64,000 nucleotides of DNA from JAIMBK01 sp040755215 (GCA_040755215.1 JBFMBG010000003.1:1-64000), one strand, 5' to 3'. Numbered from the stretch's first letter, positions 17,467-25,947 are shown. Numbers and translations are program-made. Notes: generated from the letters alone by a model not told the origin.

Positions 17467-17487
17467 GGTATTAGAAATCTAAGATTA

Positions 17488-17515
17488 TACCCACCCTCGG
17501 GCGGTGGGTATTTTT
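17488..17515 (+). terminator. Riboswitch-controlled terminator
   Basis: TACCCACC (17488-17495) and GGTGGGTA (17503-17510) form a perfect eight-pair stem followed by TTTTT, 20 bases before the thiE start. Forming this stem competes with pairing to the riboswitch 3' flank. Confidence 0.85.
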
Positions 17516-17535
17516 GTGCAAGGAGAGCGGCGGAT

Positions 17536-18627
17536 ATGAAAACTTACGAGAGCGGCCTGTACCGGGTGATCGACGCCAATTTTAACCGGGCCCGGGAAGG
17601 GATTCGGGTGTTGGAAGAGGTATCCCGTTTTGTTCTCGAAGATATAGACCTAGCGGGCCGGTGCAGGTCTCTCCGGCACCGTTTGCGCGTCCTGCAGCAG
17701 GTTGTTCCGGGCGCTCCCCGACGTTTGCTGGAAGCCAGGGATGCGGCGGCCGATGTCGGGTTGAACCTGTCCGCCGTTCAAGAATACCGGCGGATGGGTT
17801 ACGTGGATTTGGCGACGGCCAACTTTAAGCGGGTGCAGGAAGCGCTCCGCGTGCTGGAGGAATACACAAAATTCTTCAGGGCGGATCAGGAATTTAAGGA
17901 AATCCGTTTTGAGATATACGAACTGGAAAAGAAAATGATGATGCAGCCCGGCTTAAAGGATTTTTCAGGGCAGGAAAGGCAACTTGATTACAGCCTGTAT
18001 GTGATTGTCGGACAAAAATTCACTCTGGGGAGGCCTCTCGAAGAAGTTGTAGAGGCGGCCATTGCTGGCGGCGCCACGGTAATTCAACTGCGGGAAAAAG
18101 ACTGTCCGGCCCGCCGGCTCATCGAAGCGGGAATGATCTTGCGCCGCCTGACCCGGGAAAAAGAGGTGCCTTTGATCGTCAACGACCGGGTAGACGTCGC
18201 CTTGGCCGTGGGAGCCGACGGCGTGCACCTGGGCCAGGATGACTTGCCGCTGGCGGTGGCCAGGGAGATTTTAGGTCCGGGCAAGGTAATCGGCATCTCC
18301 ACCCACAGCGTGGAGGAGGCTCTCCTGGCCCAGCAGCAGGGGGCGGATTACATCGGGGTAGGCCCGATTTACGAGACAAAAACCAAGGATGCCGCCGGTA
18401 ATCCTGTGGGGCTGGAACTTTTAAGCCAGATGGCGGGAAAGATAACCATCCCCAGAGTGGCCATCGGGGGAATTACGGCGGAAAATGCTTACGAGGTTGT
18501 TCTGGCCGGCGCCGATGGCGTGGCGGTAATTACCGCGGTGGCCAGCGCTGCCGATGTCGAAGGGGCTGCCTTAATGCTGGGCGCGGCGGTAAGGAGAGCG
18601 AAACTTGCCAGGCAAACAGGTTTTTAG
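17536..18627 (+). CDS. thiE: Fused ThiD2-ThiE: HMP-P kinase domain plus thiamin-phosphate synthase
   Basis: Bifunctional thiamin-synthesis protein of 363 residues. Residues about 1-135 (YRVIDANFNRAREGIRVLEE) match the ThiD2 domain, known as a monofunctional HMP-phosphate kinase. Residues about 150-360 are ThiE, joining HMP-PP and THZ-P, with TVIQLREKD, VNDRVDVALAVGADGVHLGQ, GVGPIYETKTK and the phosphate-binding IGGITAEN. The true start is ATG 17536 (AAGGAGAG site); the longer open frame from 17464 runs into the riboswitch. Under TPP riboswitch control and followed by thiC. No thiazole genes (thiG/H/S) or thiM are in the window. Confidence 0.93.
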   Translation: MKTYESGLYRVIDANFNRAREGIRVLEEVSRFVLEDIDLAGRCRSLRHRLRVLQQVVPGAPRRLLEARDAAADVGLNLSAVQEYRRMGYVDLATANFKRVQEALRVLEEYTKFFRADQEFKEIRFEIYELEKKMMMQPGLKDFSGQERQLDYSLYVIVGQKFTLGRPLEEVVEAAIAGGATVIQLREKDCPARRLIEAGMILRRLTREKEVPLIVNDRVDVALAVGADGVHLGQDDLPLAVAREILGPGKVIGISTHSVEEALLAQQQGADYIGVGPIYETKTKDAAGNPVGLELLSQMAGKITIPRVAIGGITAENAYEVVLAGADGVAVITAVASAADVEGAALMLGAAVRRAKLARQTGF

Positions 18628-18653
18628 CCACAGAGGACACAGAGGGCACAGAG
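18626..18653 (+). repeat. Short GGCACA-type intergenic repeat
   Basis: AGCCACAGAGGACACAGAGG continues to GGCACAGAG right after the thiE stop. This purine-rich motif resembles the GGCACAAAGGCAC units of the repeats near mfd and spoIIE and may be a degenerate relative. Confidence 0.4.
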
Positions 18654-18703
18654 TATGTTTGACACACTCTCTGGGGCCGATTTTAAAAACGGGGGTTTTA
18701 GCA

Positions 18704-20002
18704 ATGACGCAAATTATGGCTGCCCGTTCGGGAAAAATTACGCCGGAAATGAGACGGGTAGCGGAAAAGGAAAAGGTCGCCGCCGAATTGATCAGGGAAA
18801 GGGTGGCGGCCGGCAAGGTGGTCATCCCCGCCAATAAAAAGCATACCAATCTTGACCCCTGCGGGATCGGGCAGGGGTTGCGCACGAAGGTAAACGCGAA
18901 TCTGGGGACCTCTTCCGCTTTTCCGGAACTGGCCAACGAGCTGGAAAAATTAAGAACGGCCCTGGAGGCGGGCGCTGATACCGTTATGGATTTATCTACA
19001 GCCGGCGATTTGGACAAAATCAGAAGGGAAATCCTGGCCAAATGCCCGGTGCCCCTGGGTACGGTGCCGGTATATCAGGCTGCCGTGGACGCCCAGGAGA
19101 AACGGGGCAGCATTGTGGCCATGACGGTCGAAGATATTTTTTCGGTAATCGAAAGACAGGCTGCCGACGGGGTCGACTTTATCACTGTTCACTGCGGAGT
19201 CACTCTCGAAGCGGTCGATAGGTTAAAGCAGCAGGGGCGGGTTGCCGATATCGTCAGTCGCGGCGGTTCTTTCTTGACCGGCTGGATGCTGCACAACCAG
19301 CGGGAGAACCCTCTTTTTGAATATTTTGACCGCCTGCTGGAAATCTGCCGTTGTTATGACGTCACTTTGAGTTTGGGCGACGGCCTTCGGCCCGGCTGCC
19401 TGGCCGACGCCACCGACCGGGCGCAAATTCAGGAACTGATCGTCCTGGGAGAACTGGTGGAGCGGGCGCGGGAAGCGGGTGTCCAGGCCATGGTCGAGGG
19501 GCCCGGGCACGTCCCCCTCGACCAAATTGAAACAAACGTTAAAATCCAAAAGGCCCTTTGCCGGGAAGCGCCTTTTTACGTCCTTGGGCCGCTGGTCACC
19601 GATATTGCGCCTGGCTACGATCACATCACCGCCGCCATCGGCGGGGCGCTGGCGGCAATGGCGGGGGCGGATTTTCTGTGTTACGTCACCCCTTCCGAGC
19701 ACTTGAGCCTGCCGACCGTGGAAGATGTCCGGGAAGGCGTCATCGCCTGCCGGTTGGCTGGGCACGCCGCCGACCTGGTTAAAGGGATTCCCGGCGCCCG
19801 GGAGTGGGACCTGGAAATGGCCAGAGCGCGCAAAGCCCTGGACTGGCCCAAACAGGTTGCTCTGGCCATCGATCCCCGGAAAGCGGGGCGTTACCGCCAG
19901 GAGCGCAACCCCCTGGAAATAGAAGCGTGTACCATGTGCGGCGAGTTTTGCGCAATGAAACTCGTAGGCCGGTTTCTGGGAAAAAAACCGGAGCGGTGCT
20001 AA
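18704..20002 (+). CDS. thiC: Phosphomethylpyrimidine synthase ThiC
   Basis: Radical-SAM enzyme converting AIR to HMP-P for thiamin. 432 residues, the usual length of the short bacterial form. The C-terminal iron-sulfur motif C-x2-C-x4-C is visible as CTMCGEFCAM (about 415-424). Characteristic segments include STAGDLDKIRREI, VHCGVTLEA, SRGGSFLTGWM and EGPGHVPLDQIETN. The frame is open from 18605, but ATG 18704 begins where ThiC sequences begin. It lies 76 bases after thiE and probably shares its riboswitch-controlled transcript. Confidence 0.96.
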   Translation: MTQIMAARSGKITPEMRRVAEKEKVAAELIRERVAAGKVVIPANKKHTNLDPCGIGQGLRTKVNANLGTSSAFPELANELEKLRTALEAGADTVMDLSTAGDLDKIRREILAKCPVPLGTVPVYQAAVDAQEKRGSIVAMTVEDIFSVIERQAADGVDFITVHCGVTLEAVDRLKQQGRVADIVSRGGSFLTGWMLHNQRENPLFEYFDRLLEICRCYDVTLSLGDGLRPGCLADATDRAQIQELIVLGELVERAREAGVQAMVEGPGHVPLDQIETNVKIQKALCREAPFYVLGPLVTDIAPGYDHITAAIGGALAAMAGADFLCYVTPSEHLSLPTVEDVREGVIACRLAGHAADLVKGIPGAREWDLEMARARKALDWPKQVALAIDPRKAGRYRQERNPLEIEACTMCGEFCAMKLVGRFLGKKPERC

Positions 20003-20064
20003 CGTATGTAACCGCATGGTAATTCCTGGCATATATTATTAAAAAGGCCAGGGGAGGATTTATC

Positions 20065-20364
20065 ATGCCGGATCATGTCCATTACCACCGCTTTTCCGGG
20101 AAAACTTCCGTAGATGTAAGACACTCTCATTCTTATGCCGGGACCACCGGGCCGAATATCCGCAGAGGATGGAGCCACGTCCACGAACTGGCGACTGCGA
20201 CAAGTTATGATTTCGGCCACAAACACGAAATGAAGGCGGTAACGGGGCCGGCCATCCCGGTGAGGGGCGGCCACGTCCACCGGTACGACGGAAGAACCAG
20301 CGTCAGCGGGCGCCCGCCGCACGATCATAACTTCTCCGGAACAACGTCGGGACCAGTTTATTAA
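20065..20364 (+). CDS. ymaF: YmaF-family histidine-rich small protein
   Basis: 99 residues, with about 15 histidines arranged in four repeating units of the type H-x-H-x-[YF]-x-G-x-T (for example HVHYHRFSGKTS, HSHSYAGTTG, HVHRYDGRTS, HDHNFSGTTS). This matches the YmaF family found in spore-forming Firmicutes, whose function is unknown. The paired His residues suggest metal binding, but that is inference. Strong GGGGAGG site 9 bases upstream. A terminator follows immediately. It lies between thiC and a pyruvate-kinase-domain protein with no clear functional link. Confidence 0.85.
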   Translation: MPDHVHYHRFSGKTSVDVRHSHSYAGTTGPNIRRGWSHVHELATATSYDFGHKHEMKAVTGPAIPVRGGHVHRYDGRTSVSGRPPHDHNFSGTTSGPVY

Positions 20365-20376
20365 CCCCTGTCGGTG

Positions 20377-20411
20377 AATATCCGGTTCAGCAGCCGGATA
20401 TTTTCTTTTTT
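20377..20411 (+). terminator. Terminator after ymaF
   Basis: AATATCCGG (20377-20385) and CCGGATATT (20394-20402) form a perfect nine-pair stem followed by a T-rich run to 20411. It shows that the next gene cannot sensibly start at the in-frame GTG at 20374. Confidence 0.88.
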
Positions 20412-20490
20412 TAACGCCATAATAAAGTTACGGGAGGAAATAATTGGGCTGCCGTCGAAAAAGTTGATCAGCAAATCGATCAAATATGGA

Positions 20491-21051
20491 GTGAAAGTGG
20501 TGTACTGGGATAGCAAAGGTCCTCAGAATACGGAAGCAACTGTTAATCTGGCGTTAAAAAGAGCGGCAGAACGGGGAATAAAGTATATTGTGGTGGCGTC
20601 CAGCACCGGCCGGACGGCGGAACAGGTTCTGGAAAAAAACAAAATTTTTCAGCTCGTCTGTGTAACCCATCACGCCGGGTATAAAGAACCGGGAAAAATT
20701 GAGCTGCTTCCGGAAATCAAAAGAAAATTGGAAGACGCGGGGGTCAGGGTGTTGATCACCACCCATTTATTAGCCGGTGTGGACCGGGCCTGCCGGTTCC
20801 AGTTCGGGGGGATTTACCCGGCAGAAATAATTGCCAACGCCTTGCGTATTTTGGGCCAGGGCTTGAAGGTCTGCGTGGAAATATCCTGCATGGCCCTGGA
20901 CGCCGGGCTGATTCCGTATGGAGAGGAAATAGTCGCCATCGGCGGCAGCGGGAGGGGTGCGGATACGGCGGTGGTGATCGTCCCGGCCCATGCCAATAAA
21001 TTTTTTGAAACAAAAGTAAAGGAAATTATCTGCAAGCCGCGGGAGTTTTAG
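20491..21051 (+). CDS. Stand-alone pyruvate-kinase C-terminal-domain protein
   Basis: About 186 residues resembling only the alpha/beta allosteric C-terminal domain (PK_C) of pyruvate kinase, without the catalytic barrel. Recognisable segments are WDSKGPQNTEATVNLALKRA, IVVASSTGRTAEQVL and IAIGGSGRGADTAVVI-like sequence (IGGSGRGADTAVVI). Such orphan domains occur in clostridia and archaea; the function is not known. The frame extends upstream to 20374 but that stretch is the ymaF terminator. GTG 20491 is a likely start, though GTG 20497/20500 or TTG 20464 are possible. Confidence 0.72.
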   Translation: MKVVYWDSKGPQNTEATVNLALKRAAERGIKYIVVASSTGRTAEQVLEKNKIFQLVCVTHHAGYKEPGKIELLPEIKRKLEDAGVRVLITTHLLAGVDRACRFQFGGIYPAEIIANALRILGQGLKVCVEISCMALDAGLIPYGEEIVAIGGSGRGADTAVVIVPAHANKFFETKVKEIICKPREF

Positions 21052-21111
21052 CCCAAGCAGGGCGCATTTTTTTGCAAATCTTTTGTTCAGGTAGCGCGCT
21101 TAGTTTCTGTT

Positions 21112-21236
21112 GTGAGGGCTGGAATTTGTCCGGGCGAACGACATATGCGCGGCGTAAGTTAAATGTCAGGCACTTAACTTAAGGCAGAAAACTCTCTTCA
21201 AAGAAGTTGCCCATGAAAACATTTGTTCCCGCAAGT
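21112..21236. repeat. Palindromic repeat, family 2 copy
   Basis: Contains GAGGGCTGGAATTTGTCCGG (the inverse complement of 9757-9776), a 27-base imperfect palindrome 21155-21181 whose right half GGCACTTAACTTA is identical to that at 61424-61436, and AAACATTTGTTC (21217-21228), one mismatch from GAAC-N4-GTTC. The block fills the gap between the PK_C-domain gene and thiL. Just downstream (21260-21300) TTTGTGCCTGTTGCCTTTGTGCC resembles family 1 units. Confidence 0.68.
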
Positions 21237-21319
21237 AATAATGAAAATGAGACCTAAGGCAGGCATATTTTCCTTTGTGCCTGTTGCCTTTGTGCCTCTA
21301 TTTTCAGAGGAGTGCGAGG

Positions 21320-22354
21320 TTGGCTTTGGACCTTTCTTCCCTCGGTGAGTTTGGCTTAATCGAGCTGCTTAGCCGCAGTTTCGCGACTGACCGGCCGGGC
21401 GTGGTGAAGGGGATTGGCGATGACGCCGCCGTTCTTCAGGTAAGCGGGGAGAACTGGCTGTTATTTACTACCGATATGCTGGTGGAAGAGATTCACTTTT
21501 CTTTTTTGTACGCCGCGCCCGAGCAGGTGGGTTTTAAGGCCCTGGTGGCCAACATCAGCGACATTGCCGCCATGGGCGGGTGGCCGACGCACGCGCTCAT
21601 TTCCCTGGGCGTCCCTCTGGCAGCGCCGGTAAAGGTTCTGGAGGGAATTTACGCCGGTTTTAAAAGGGCTGCCGACGAATACGGCGTAAGTATAGTTGGC
21701 GGAGATACGGTAAGATCACCCGCAAGACTGATTATTAACGTTGCCCTGCTCGGTGCCGTGGAAGCCGGGCGGGCGATTTACCGGAGCGGTGCGCGGCCGG
21801 GGGATTTGCTTTTCGTCACCGGCACGCTTGGCAATTCAGCGGCCGGGCTGTACCTTTGCCGGCATCCGGGGGCGGCGGTTAGCCCGGAAACGGCCGGCTT
21901 TTTGCGTTCCGCCCATTTAGAGCCGCGGGCCCGCGTTAGCGCCGGCCGGGTCCTGGCCAAAACCGGGAAAGTAACGGCGTTGGACGATATCAGCGATGGC
22001 CTGGCCAGCGAACTGCACGAAATTTGCCTGGCCAGCGGCGTCGGGTGCCGGATCCGGGAAGCCGCCCTCCCCGTTGATCCCCGGGTAAGGGAAGCAGCCG
22101 GCATAGCCGGGTGTGACCCCCTGGACTGGGCCCTTTACGGCGGGGAGGATTATGAGCTGGTTTTTGCCGTGCCTCCCGGGAGCGCCGGTTACATCAAAGA
22201 AGAAATGGCAGCCAACAGAGAAGGGTGTTATCTAATTGGTGAAGTTTTGCCCGGAGAAAAGGGGGTTCTCAGGGAACTTCCCGATAATCGGGTAATTCCG
22301 CTGGAACCCCGCGGGTATGATCACTTTCGAATAAAAAGGGAGCCAGGGGAATGA
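21320..22354 (+). CDS. thiL: Thiamin-monophosphate kinase
   Basis: Phosphorylates TMP to the cofactor TPP, last step of the pathway whose earlier enzymes lie at 17.5-20 kb. 344 residues from TTG 21320, chosen because CAGAGGAG lies seven bases upstream; the frame is open further to 21275 without a ribosome site. AIRS-type ATP-binding fold: VKGIGDDAAVL (about 28-38), TTDMLVEEIHF, VSIVGGDTVRS and ALDDISDGLASELHEI. Heads a thiL-tsaE-tsaB-rimI operon typical of clostridia. Confidence 0.94.
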   Translation: MALDLSSLGEFGLIELLSRSFATDRPGVVKGIGDDAAVLQVSGENWLLFTTDMLVEEIHFSFLYAAPEQVGFKALVANISDIAAMGGWPTHALISLGVPLAAPVKVLEGIYAGFKRAADEYGVSIVGGDTVRSPARLIINVALLGAVEAGRAIYRSGARPGDLLFVTGTLGNSAAGLYLCRHPGAAVSPETAGFLRSAHLEPRARVSAGRVLAKTGKVTALDDISDGLASELHEICLASGVGCRIREAALPVDPRVREAAGIAGCDPLDWALYGGEDYELVFAVPPGSAGYIKEEMAANREGCYLIGEVLPGEKGVLRELPDNRVIPLEPRGYDHFRIKREPGE

Positions 22355-22381
22355 GCGCGGCAAGAGGGAAGGGGTAAGTAG

Positions 22382-22942
22382 ATGACTTCCCGGGATAAAA
22401 AATGGGAATTGGCAGATTATCGATTAAAGCAGGCGGAAGAAAGCTTAGAGGAGAAAAGAAGAAAAGTAGTTCTTAAAACAAGTTCAGCGGAGGAAACCTT
22501 TTTGCTGGGCGAGCGATTGGGCGCCCTGATGGAACCCGGCGACGTACTCTGCGTGAGCGGGGAACTGGGGGCGGGCAAAACTGTGCTGGCCAGGGGCCTT
22601 GCGCGCGGGCTGGGCATTACCGCCGCCGTGACCAGTCCGACCTTTACCCTCATTAACGAGTATGCGGGGTGCCTGCCCTTTTATCACCTGGATGTATACC
22701 GTTTGAGCAACCCGGCGGAGCTGGCCGATCTGGGCTGTGAAGAATATTTTTACGGTGCGGGCGTTACCCTGGTGGAGTGGGCCGAGCGGGTGGCGGAAAT
22801 TCTCCCGCCGGAGAGGCTGGACGTCAGGATTGAAAATGTAGCGGGGGAAGCGAACGCCCGGGAGATCCGCCTGCTGCCGCGAGGGGAAAGATACCGCCGC
22901 CTGGTGGAGGAGTTGAACAAGCTTGTTTGTGCTCGGAATTGA
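22382..22942 (+). CDS. tsaE: tRNA threonylcarbamoyladenosine ATPase TsaE
   Basis: ATPase component of the t6A37 tRNA-modification machinery, acting with TsaB and TsaD. Walker A is GELGAGKTVLARGLA (about 60-74), and the family segments SPTFTLINEY, FYHLDVYRL and LVEWAERV are intact. 186 residues, about 30 longer than usual because of a charged N-terminal extension (EESLEEKRRKVVLK); a shorter start is possible but none has a better ribosome site. It overlaps tsaB by 20 bases. Confidence 0.92.
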   Translation: MTSRDKKWELADYRLKQAEESLEEKRRKVVLKTSSAEETFLLGERLGALMEPGDVLCVSGELGAGKTVLARGLARGLGITAAVTSPTFTLINEYAGCLPFYHLDVYRLSNPAELADLGCEEYFYGAGVTLVEWAERVAEILPPERLDVRIENVAGEANAREIRLLPRGERYRRLVEELNKLVCARN

Positions 22943-23639
22943 AGCGGCGACCGCAGTGCTCGGGGTGGCGGTGACGAAAGAGGATATTCTTTTGGCCGAG
23001 CGCTTTTTAAACAACCGGCACTCCCATTCCACGAACCTGCTGGCGATGATTAAAGGCGTGCTGGCCGACGCCCGGGTTACTCCCGCCCGGTTGTCCGGAA
23101 TTGCTGTCTCCGTTGGCCCCGGCTCTTTCACTGGACTGCGCATCGGCCTGGCTACGGCCAAAACGCTGGCTCAGGTCTTGGCGCTGCCCCTTGTGGCGGT
23201 GGGTACGTTGGAGGCTCTGGCCTACCCTCTGGCGGAGCAGCAAAGCCTTGTTTGCCCGGTGCTTAACGCCCGGAAAAACGAAGTTTATGCGGCCGTTTAC
23301 ACTTCCTTCGAGGGTGCTTTAAAGTGCGTCAGGGAACCTGCGGGGGGACCTCCGGAAGAACTGGCCGCAGCGTTAAAGGCGCTGAATAGAGCGTTAGTTT
23401 TCACCGGCGATGGTGCCCTGACTTACCGGGAATTGTTTCGTAATTACTTAGGCGCGCAGGCTGTTTTTGCGCCGAAGGAGTTGTCCCTTCCCCGGGCCGC
23501 GCCGGTAGCCGGGTTGGGCCGGCAAAAATTACTGGCCGAAGAGTTCAGCGACCCTCTTTTGCTAACGCCCCTATACCTGCGCAAAGCAGAGGCGGAAATT
23601 AAATGGCTGCAGAGACAAAGGACCACAGTGGAAAGTTAG
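22923..23639 (+). CDS. tsaB: tRNA threonylcarbamoyladenosine scaffold protein TsaB
   Basis: Inactive ASKHA-fold partner of TsaD in t6A synthesis. 238 residues. Begins LGIEAATAVLGVAVT and carries the diagnostic VSVGPGSFTGLRIGLATAK (about 60-78). TTG 22923 overlaps the tsaE end; the TTG lies inside the tsaE frame with a GGAGG at 22908-22912. TsaD is not in the window and must be encoded elsewhere. Confidence 0.93.
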   Translation: MFVLGIEAATAVLGVAVTKEDILLAERFLNNRHSHSTNLLAMIKGVLADARVTPARLSGIAVSVGPGSFTGLRIGLATAKTLAQVLALPLVAVGTLEALAYPLAEQQSLVCPVLNARKNEVYAAVYTSFEGALKCVREPAGGPPEELAAALKALNRALVFTGDGALTYRELFRNYLGAQAVFAPKELSLPRAAPVAGLGRQKLLAEEFSDPLLLTPLYLRKAEAEIKWLQRQRTTVES

Positions 23640-24085
23640 AAGTGTACCTTACGCCCATGCGCGAGGATCACGTCGAGGAAGTATGCCGGATTGAAAAGCT
23701 CTCTTTTCCAACTCCCTGGCCCCGGATATCCTTTATTCACGAGCTTCAGAATGAACTCGCTTTTTACCTTGTCGCCCTGCTAAAAAATAAAGAAGTGGTG
23801 GGCTACGCGGGAATGTGGTTGGTCCTGAACGAAGCGCACGTTACCAACCTGGCCGTCCACCCCGGTTACCGCGGGTTGGGCATCGGGCGAGCGCTTATGA
23901 ACGAGTTGATCTTCCGGGCCGCTTTTCTGGGGGCGGTCCGCATGACCCTGGAAGTGCGCGCATCCAACAAAGCCGCCATCGGGCTTTATAAAAGCCTTGG
24001 CTTTGTGCAGGAGGGCCGGCGCAAAGGTTATTATGAGGACACCAAAGAGGACGCGCTGATTATGTGGAAAGAGCTTGTATTTTAG
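23603..24085 (+). CDS. rimI: Ribosomal-protein-alanine N-acetyltransferase RimI
   Basis: GNAT acetyltransferase, predicted to acetylate the N-terminal alanine of ribosomal protein S18. Conserved pieces: IEKLSFPTPWP, VVGYAGMWLVLNEAHVTNLAVHP, and the acetyl-CoA loop YRGLGIGRALMNELI, then NKAAIGLYKSLGFVQEGRRKGYY. ATG 23603 overlaps tsaB by 37 bases; GTG 23642, just after the tsaB stop, would also give a normal N-terminus. Adjacent tsaE-tsaB supports the RimI call over other GNAT enzymes. Confidence 0.88.
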   Translation: MAAETKDHSGKLEVYLTPMREDHVEEVCRIEKLSFPTPWPRISFIHELQNELAFYLVALLKNKEVVGYAGMWLVLNEAHVTNLAVHPGYRGLGIGRALMNELIFRAAFLGAVRMTLEVRASNKAAIGLYKSLGFVQEGRRKGYYEDTKEDALIMWKELVF

Positions 24086-24097
24086 TTTTTGAACGCT

Positions 24098-24811
24098 TCA
24101 CCGCTGGCTGATTTCCCTGATTATTTCAGCGGCTGCCCGGCGGGGGTCCGGCGCCTTGATGATCGGCCGGCCCACCACCAGGTAATCTGCTCCGGCCGCA
24201 ATTGCTTCTTTTGGCGTCACCGTTCTTTTTTGGAGATCCGGTTCGTTTTTATTTGTACGCTCGGCCGGCCGGATGCCCGGGGTGACAATGAGCAGGCGAG
24301 CGCCCAATTTCGATCTCAGCACGCCGGCCTCCTGACCGGAAGCGACCACTCCGTCGCAACCGTATTCAATGGCTTTTTTTGCTCTAAATAAGACCAGTTC
24401 CTGTACGGAACACGGAAACCCTAAATCGTTGAGGTCGGCGGCGTCCAGGCTGGTCAAAACGGTTACGGCCAATAGCTTAAGGGTGGAATTACCCCGTCCT
24501 TTGACGGCATTTTTAATGATTTGGGCGTTCCCGTGGATGGTTAGAAAAGAAACTCCCATTTTTGCTGCCTGTTCAACGGCTTTTTCGACAGTCTCGGGAA
24601 TATCGAAAAATTTCAGGTCTAGAAAAACCTTCTTGTTTTTACTCAGCAGCCACTGGACGAGCTCCGGGCCGCCAATGGTGTATAAAACAAGGCCGATTTT
24701 GAAGAAATTGACCAGGCCGTCGAGAATTTTGACCATCTTTTTAGCTTCTTGCGGGTCGGGTAAGTCCAGCGCCAGGATTAATTTATCTTCTGGTTTGAGC
24801 AGAGGTTTCAT
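24098..24811 (-). CDS. pyrF: Orotidine 5'-phosphate decarboxylase
   Basis: Last step of UMP synthesis. 237 residues. TIM-barrel with the catalytic Asp-Lys tetrad region VFLDLKFFDIPETV (about 61-74), N-terminal LILALDLPD and the phosphate-binding VTPGIRPA and GADYLVVGRPI. ATG 24811 follows AAGGGAG; the frame extends ten codons further without a ribosome site. It is convergent with rimI (12 bases between stops) and is a solitary gene with no other pyr genes nearby. Confidence 0.95.
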   Translation of the reverse strand: MKPLLKPEDKLILALDLPDPQEAKKMVKILDGLVNFFKIGLVLYTIGGPELVQWLLSKNKKVFLDLKFFDIPETVEKAVEQAAKMGVSFLTIHGNAQIIKNAVKGRGNSTLKLLAVTVLTSLDAADLNDLGFPCSVQELVLFRAKKAIEYGCDGVVASGQEAGVLRSKLGARLLIVTPGIRPAERTNKNEPDLQKRTVTPKEAIAAGADYLVVGRPIIKAPDPRRAAAEIIREISQR

Positions 24812-24906
24812 AAGAACTCCCTTTGATTTTGTAATTGCCAATATTATATTGCGTTAAAATAAGTGATGGCAATGTGTTTTTTAAAAAATGTGGAGGGTTG
24901 CGAAGC

Positions 24907-25509
24907 GTGGACCGGGAAACGGAAAAGACGCGCCGGCGATACAACCGCACGGCTTTGTTTTATGACTGGATGGATTTTCTGTTCGGAGAAAAACTGCGCC
25001 GGCGGATTATCAGCCGGGCCCGGGGTAAAGTACTCGAGGTGGGGGTGGGGACGGGGATTAATCTGCCCTTTTACCCGCAGGATTGCCGGGTAACGGGAAT
25101 CGATTTGAGCCCGGGGATGCTTTCCCGGGCCCGCAGACGGGTGCAAAGGCTGCGGCTGGACGTCCGGTTGCTGGAAATGGACGTCCAGGAAATGGCTTTT
25201 CCGGATGGCGACTTTGATACGGTAGTGGCCACGTGTGTTTTTTGTTCTGTCCCTGATCCGGTGAAAGGGTTGCGGGAAGTAAGGCGGGTGTGTAAAACCA
25301 GTGGGCAGGTGATCCTTCTTGAACACGTGCGCAGTGAAAATTCTCTGCTTGGGCCGCTGATGGATGTGTTTGATCCTCTGTTTTTGACCGTCATCGGGTC
25401 GCATATTAACCGGCGCACCGTGGAAAACGTGCGCAAGGCCGGTTTAACCATCAGGGAGGTGCAGGACCTGGGGCTGGGAATATTGAAGTTGATTGTTGCG
25501 GAGCCTTGA
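24907..25509 (+). CDS. Class I SAM-dependent methyltransferase (UbiE/PmtA-like)
   Basis: 200 residues. SAM-binding motif I is VLEVGVGTGINLPFY (about 39-53), motif II ends VTGIDLSPGML, and post-motif GDFDTVVATCVFCSVPDP is typical of the Methyltransf_11 group. The region HVRSENSLLGPLMDVFDPL resembles small phospholipid/quinone-type methyltransferases. The frame opens at 24835, but GTG 24907 has GGAGGG about 11 bases upstream and is preferred. The substrate cannot be assigned; no quinone or lipid genes are adjacent. Divergent from pyrF. Confidence 0.82.
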   Translation: MDRETEKTRRRYNRTALFYDWMDFLFGEKLRRRIISRARGKVLEVGVGTGINLPFYPQDCRVTGIDLSPGMLSRARRRVQRLRLDVRLLEMDVQEMAFPDGDFDTVVATCVFCSVPDPVKGLREVRRVCKTSGQVILLEHVRSENSLLGPLMDVFDPLFLTVIGSHINRRTVENVRKAGLTIREVQDLGLGILKLIVAEP

Positions 25510-25698
25510 TGCGCAGAAGTGGACACGGCAAGTAGCGAATACGGGAGATCTCAAAAAATGGACCAGTTTCAGCCCGGGTCCCCTGCCCGATTGCCGGTTT
25601 TGGAATCCAATGGGTAACCGAAAAATTTATCTTGACATATTATAATATTATAAAGTAGCATAAAATTATGAATAGTCAGGATAAGGGGGTGAGCTTCA

Positions 25699-25911
25699 AT
25701 GCCGTCATGGTCGGAAAGTAAAAGCTTGTTTGCCTTTCAGAATTCGGAAATAACCGATCTTGAAGCGGAAACTATGGATTCAGTTGCCTTTTCGATTTAT
25801 AAGCGGAATGAAATGCTCTTGCTGGATGATCGGATTGTTGAGGAAAGAATTATTGAAAACTTTAAACTATTCAATCCAAAGTCTCCGTGCGGGCCTTCAA
25901 TTTTTCAATAA
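25699..25911 (+). CDS. Hypothetical 70-residue protein
   Basis: ATG 25699 is preceded by AAGGGGGTGAG, a good ribosome site, and a TTGACA element lies at 25632-25637 in very AT-rich sequence. The product is acidic (SEITDLEAETMDS, LLLDDRIVEERIIENF) with no recognisable domain, signal peptide or membrane segment. A terminator follows at 25948-25988, giving a complete small transcription unit. I do not recognise it; it may be a real small gene or chance. Confidence 0.45.
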   Translation: MPSWSESKSLFAFQNSEITDLEAETMDSVAFSIYKRNEMLLLDDRIVEERIIENFKLFNPKSPCGPSIFQ

Positions 25912-25947
25912 AGATTCCCATGAGAAGTGCTTTGGAGAGCGGGAGTG

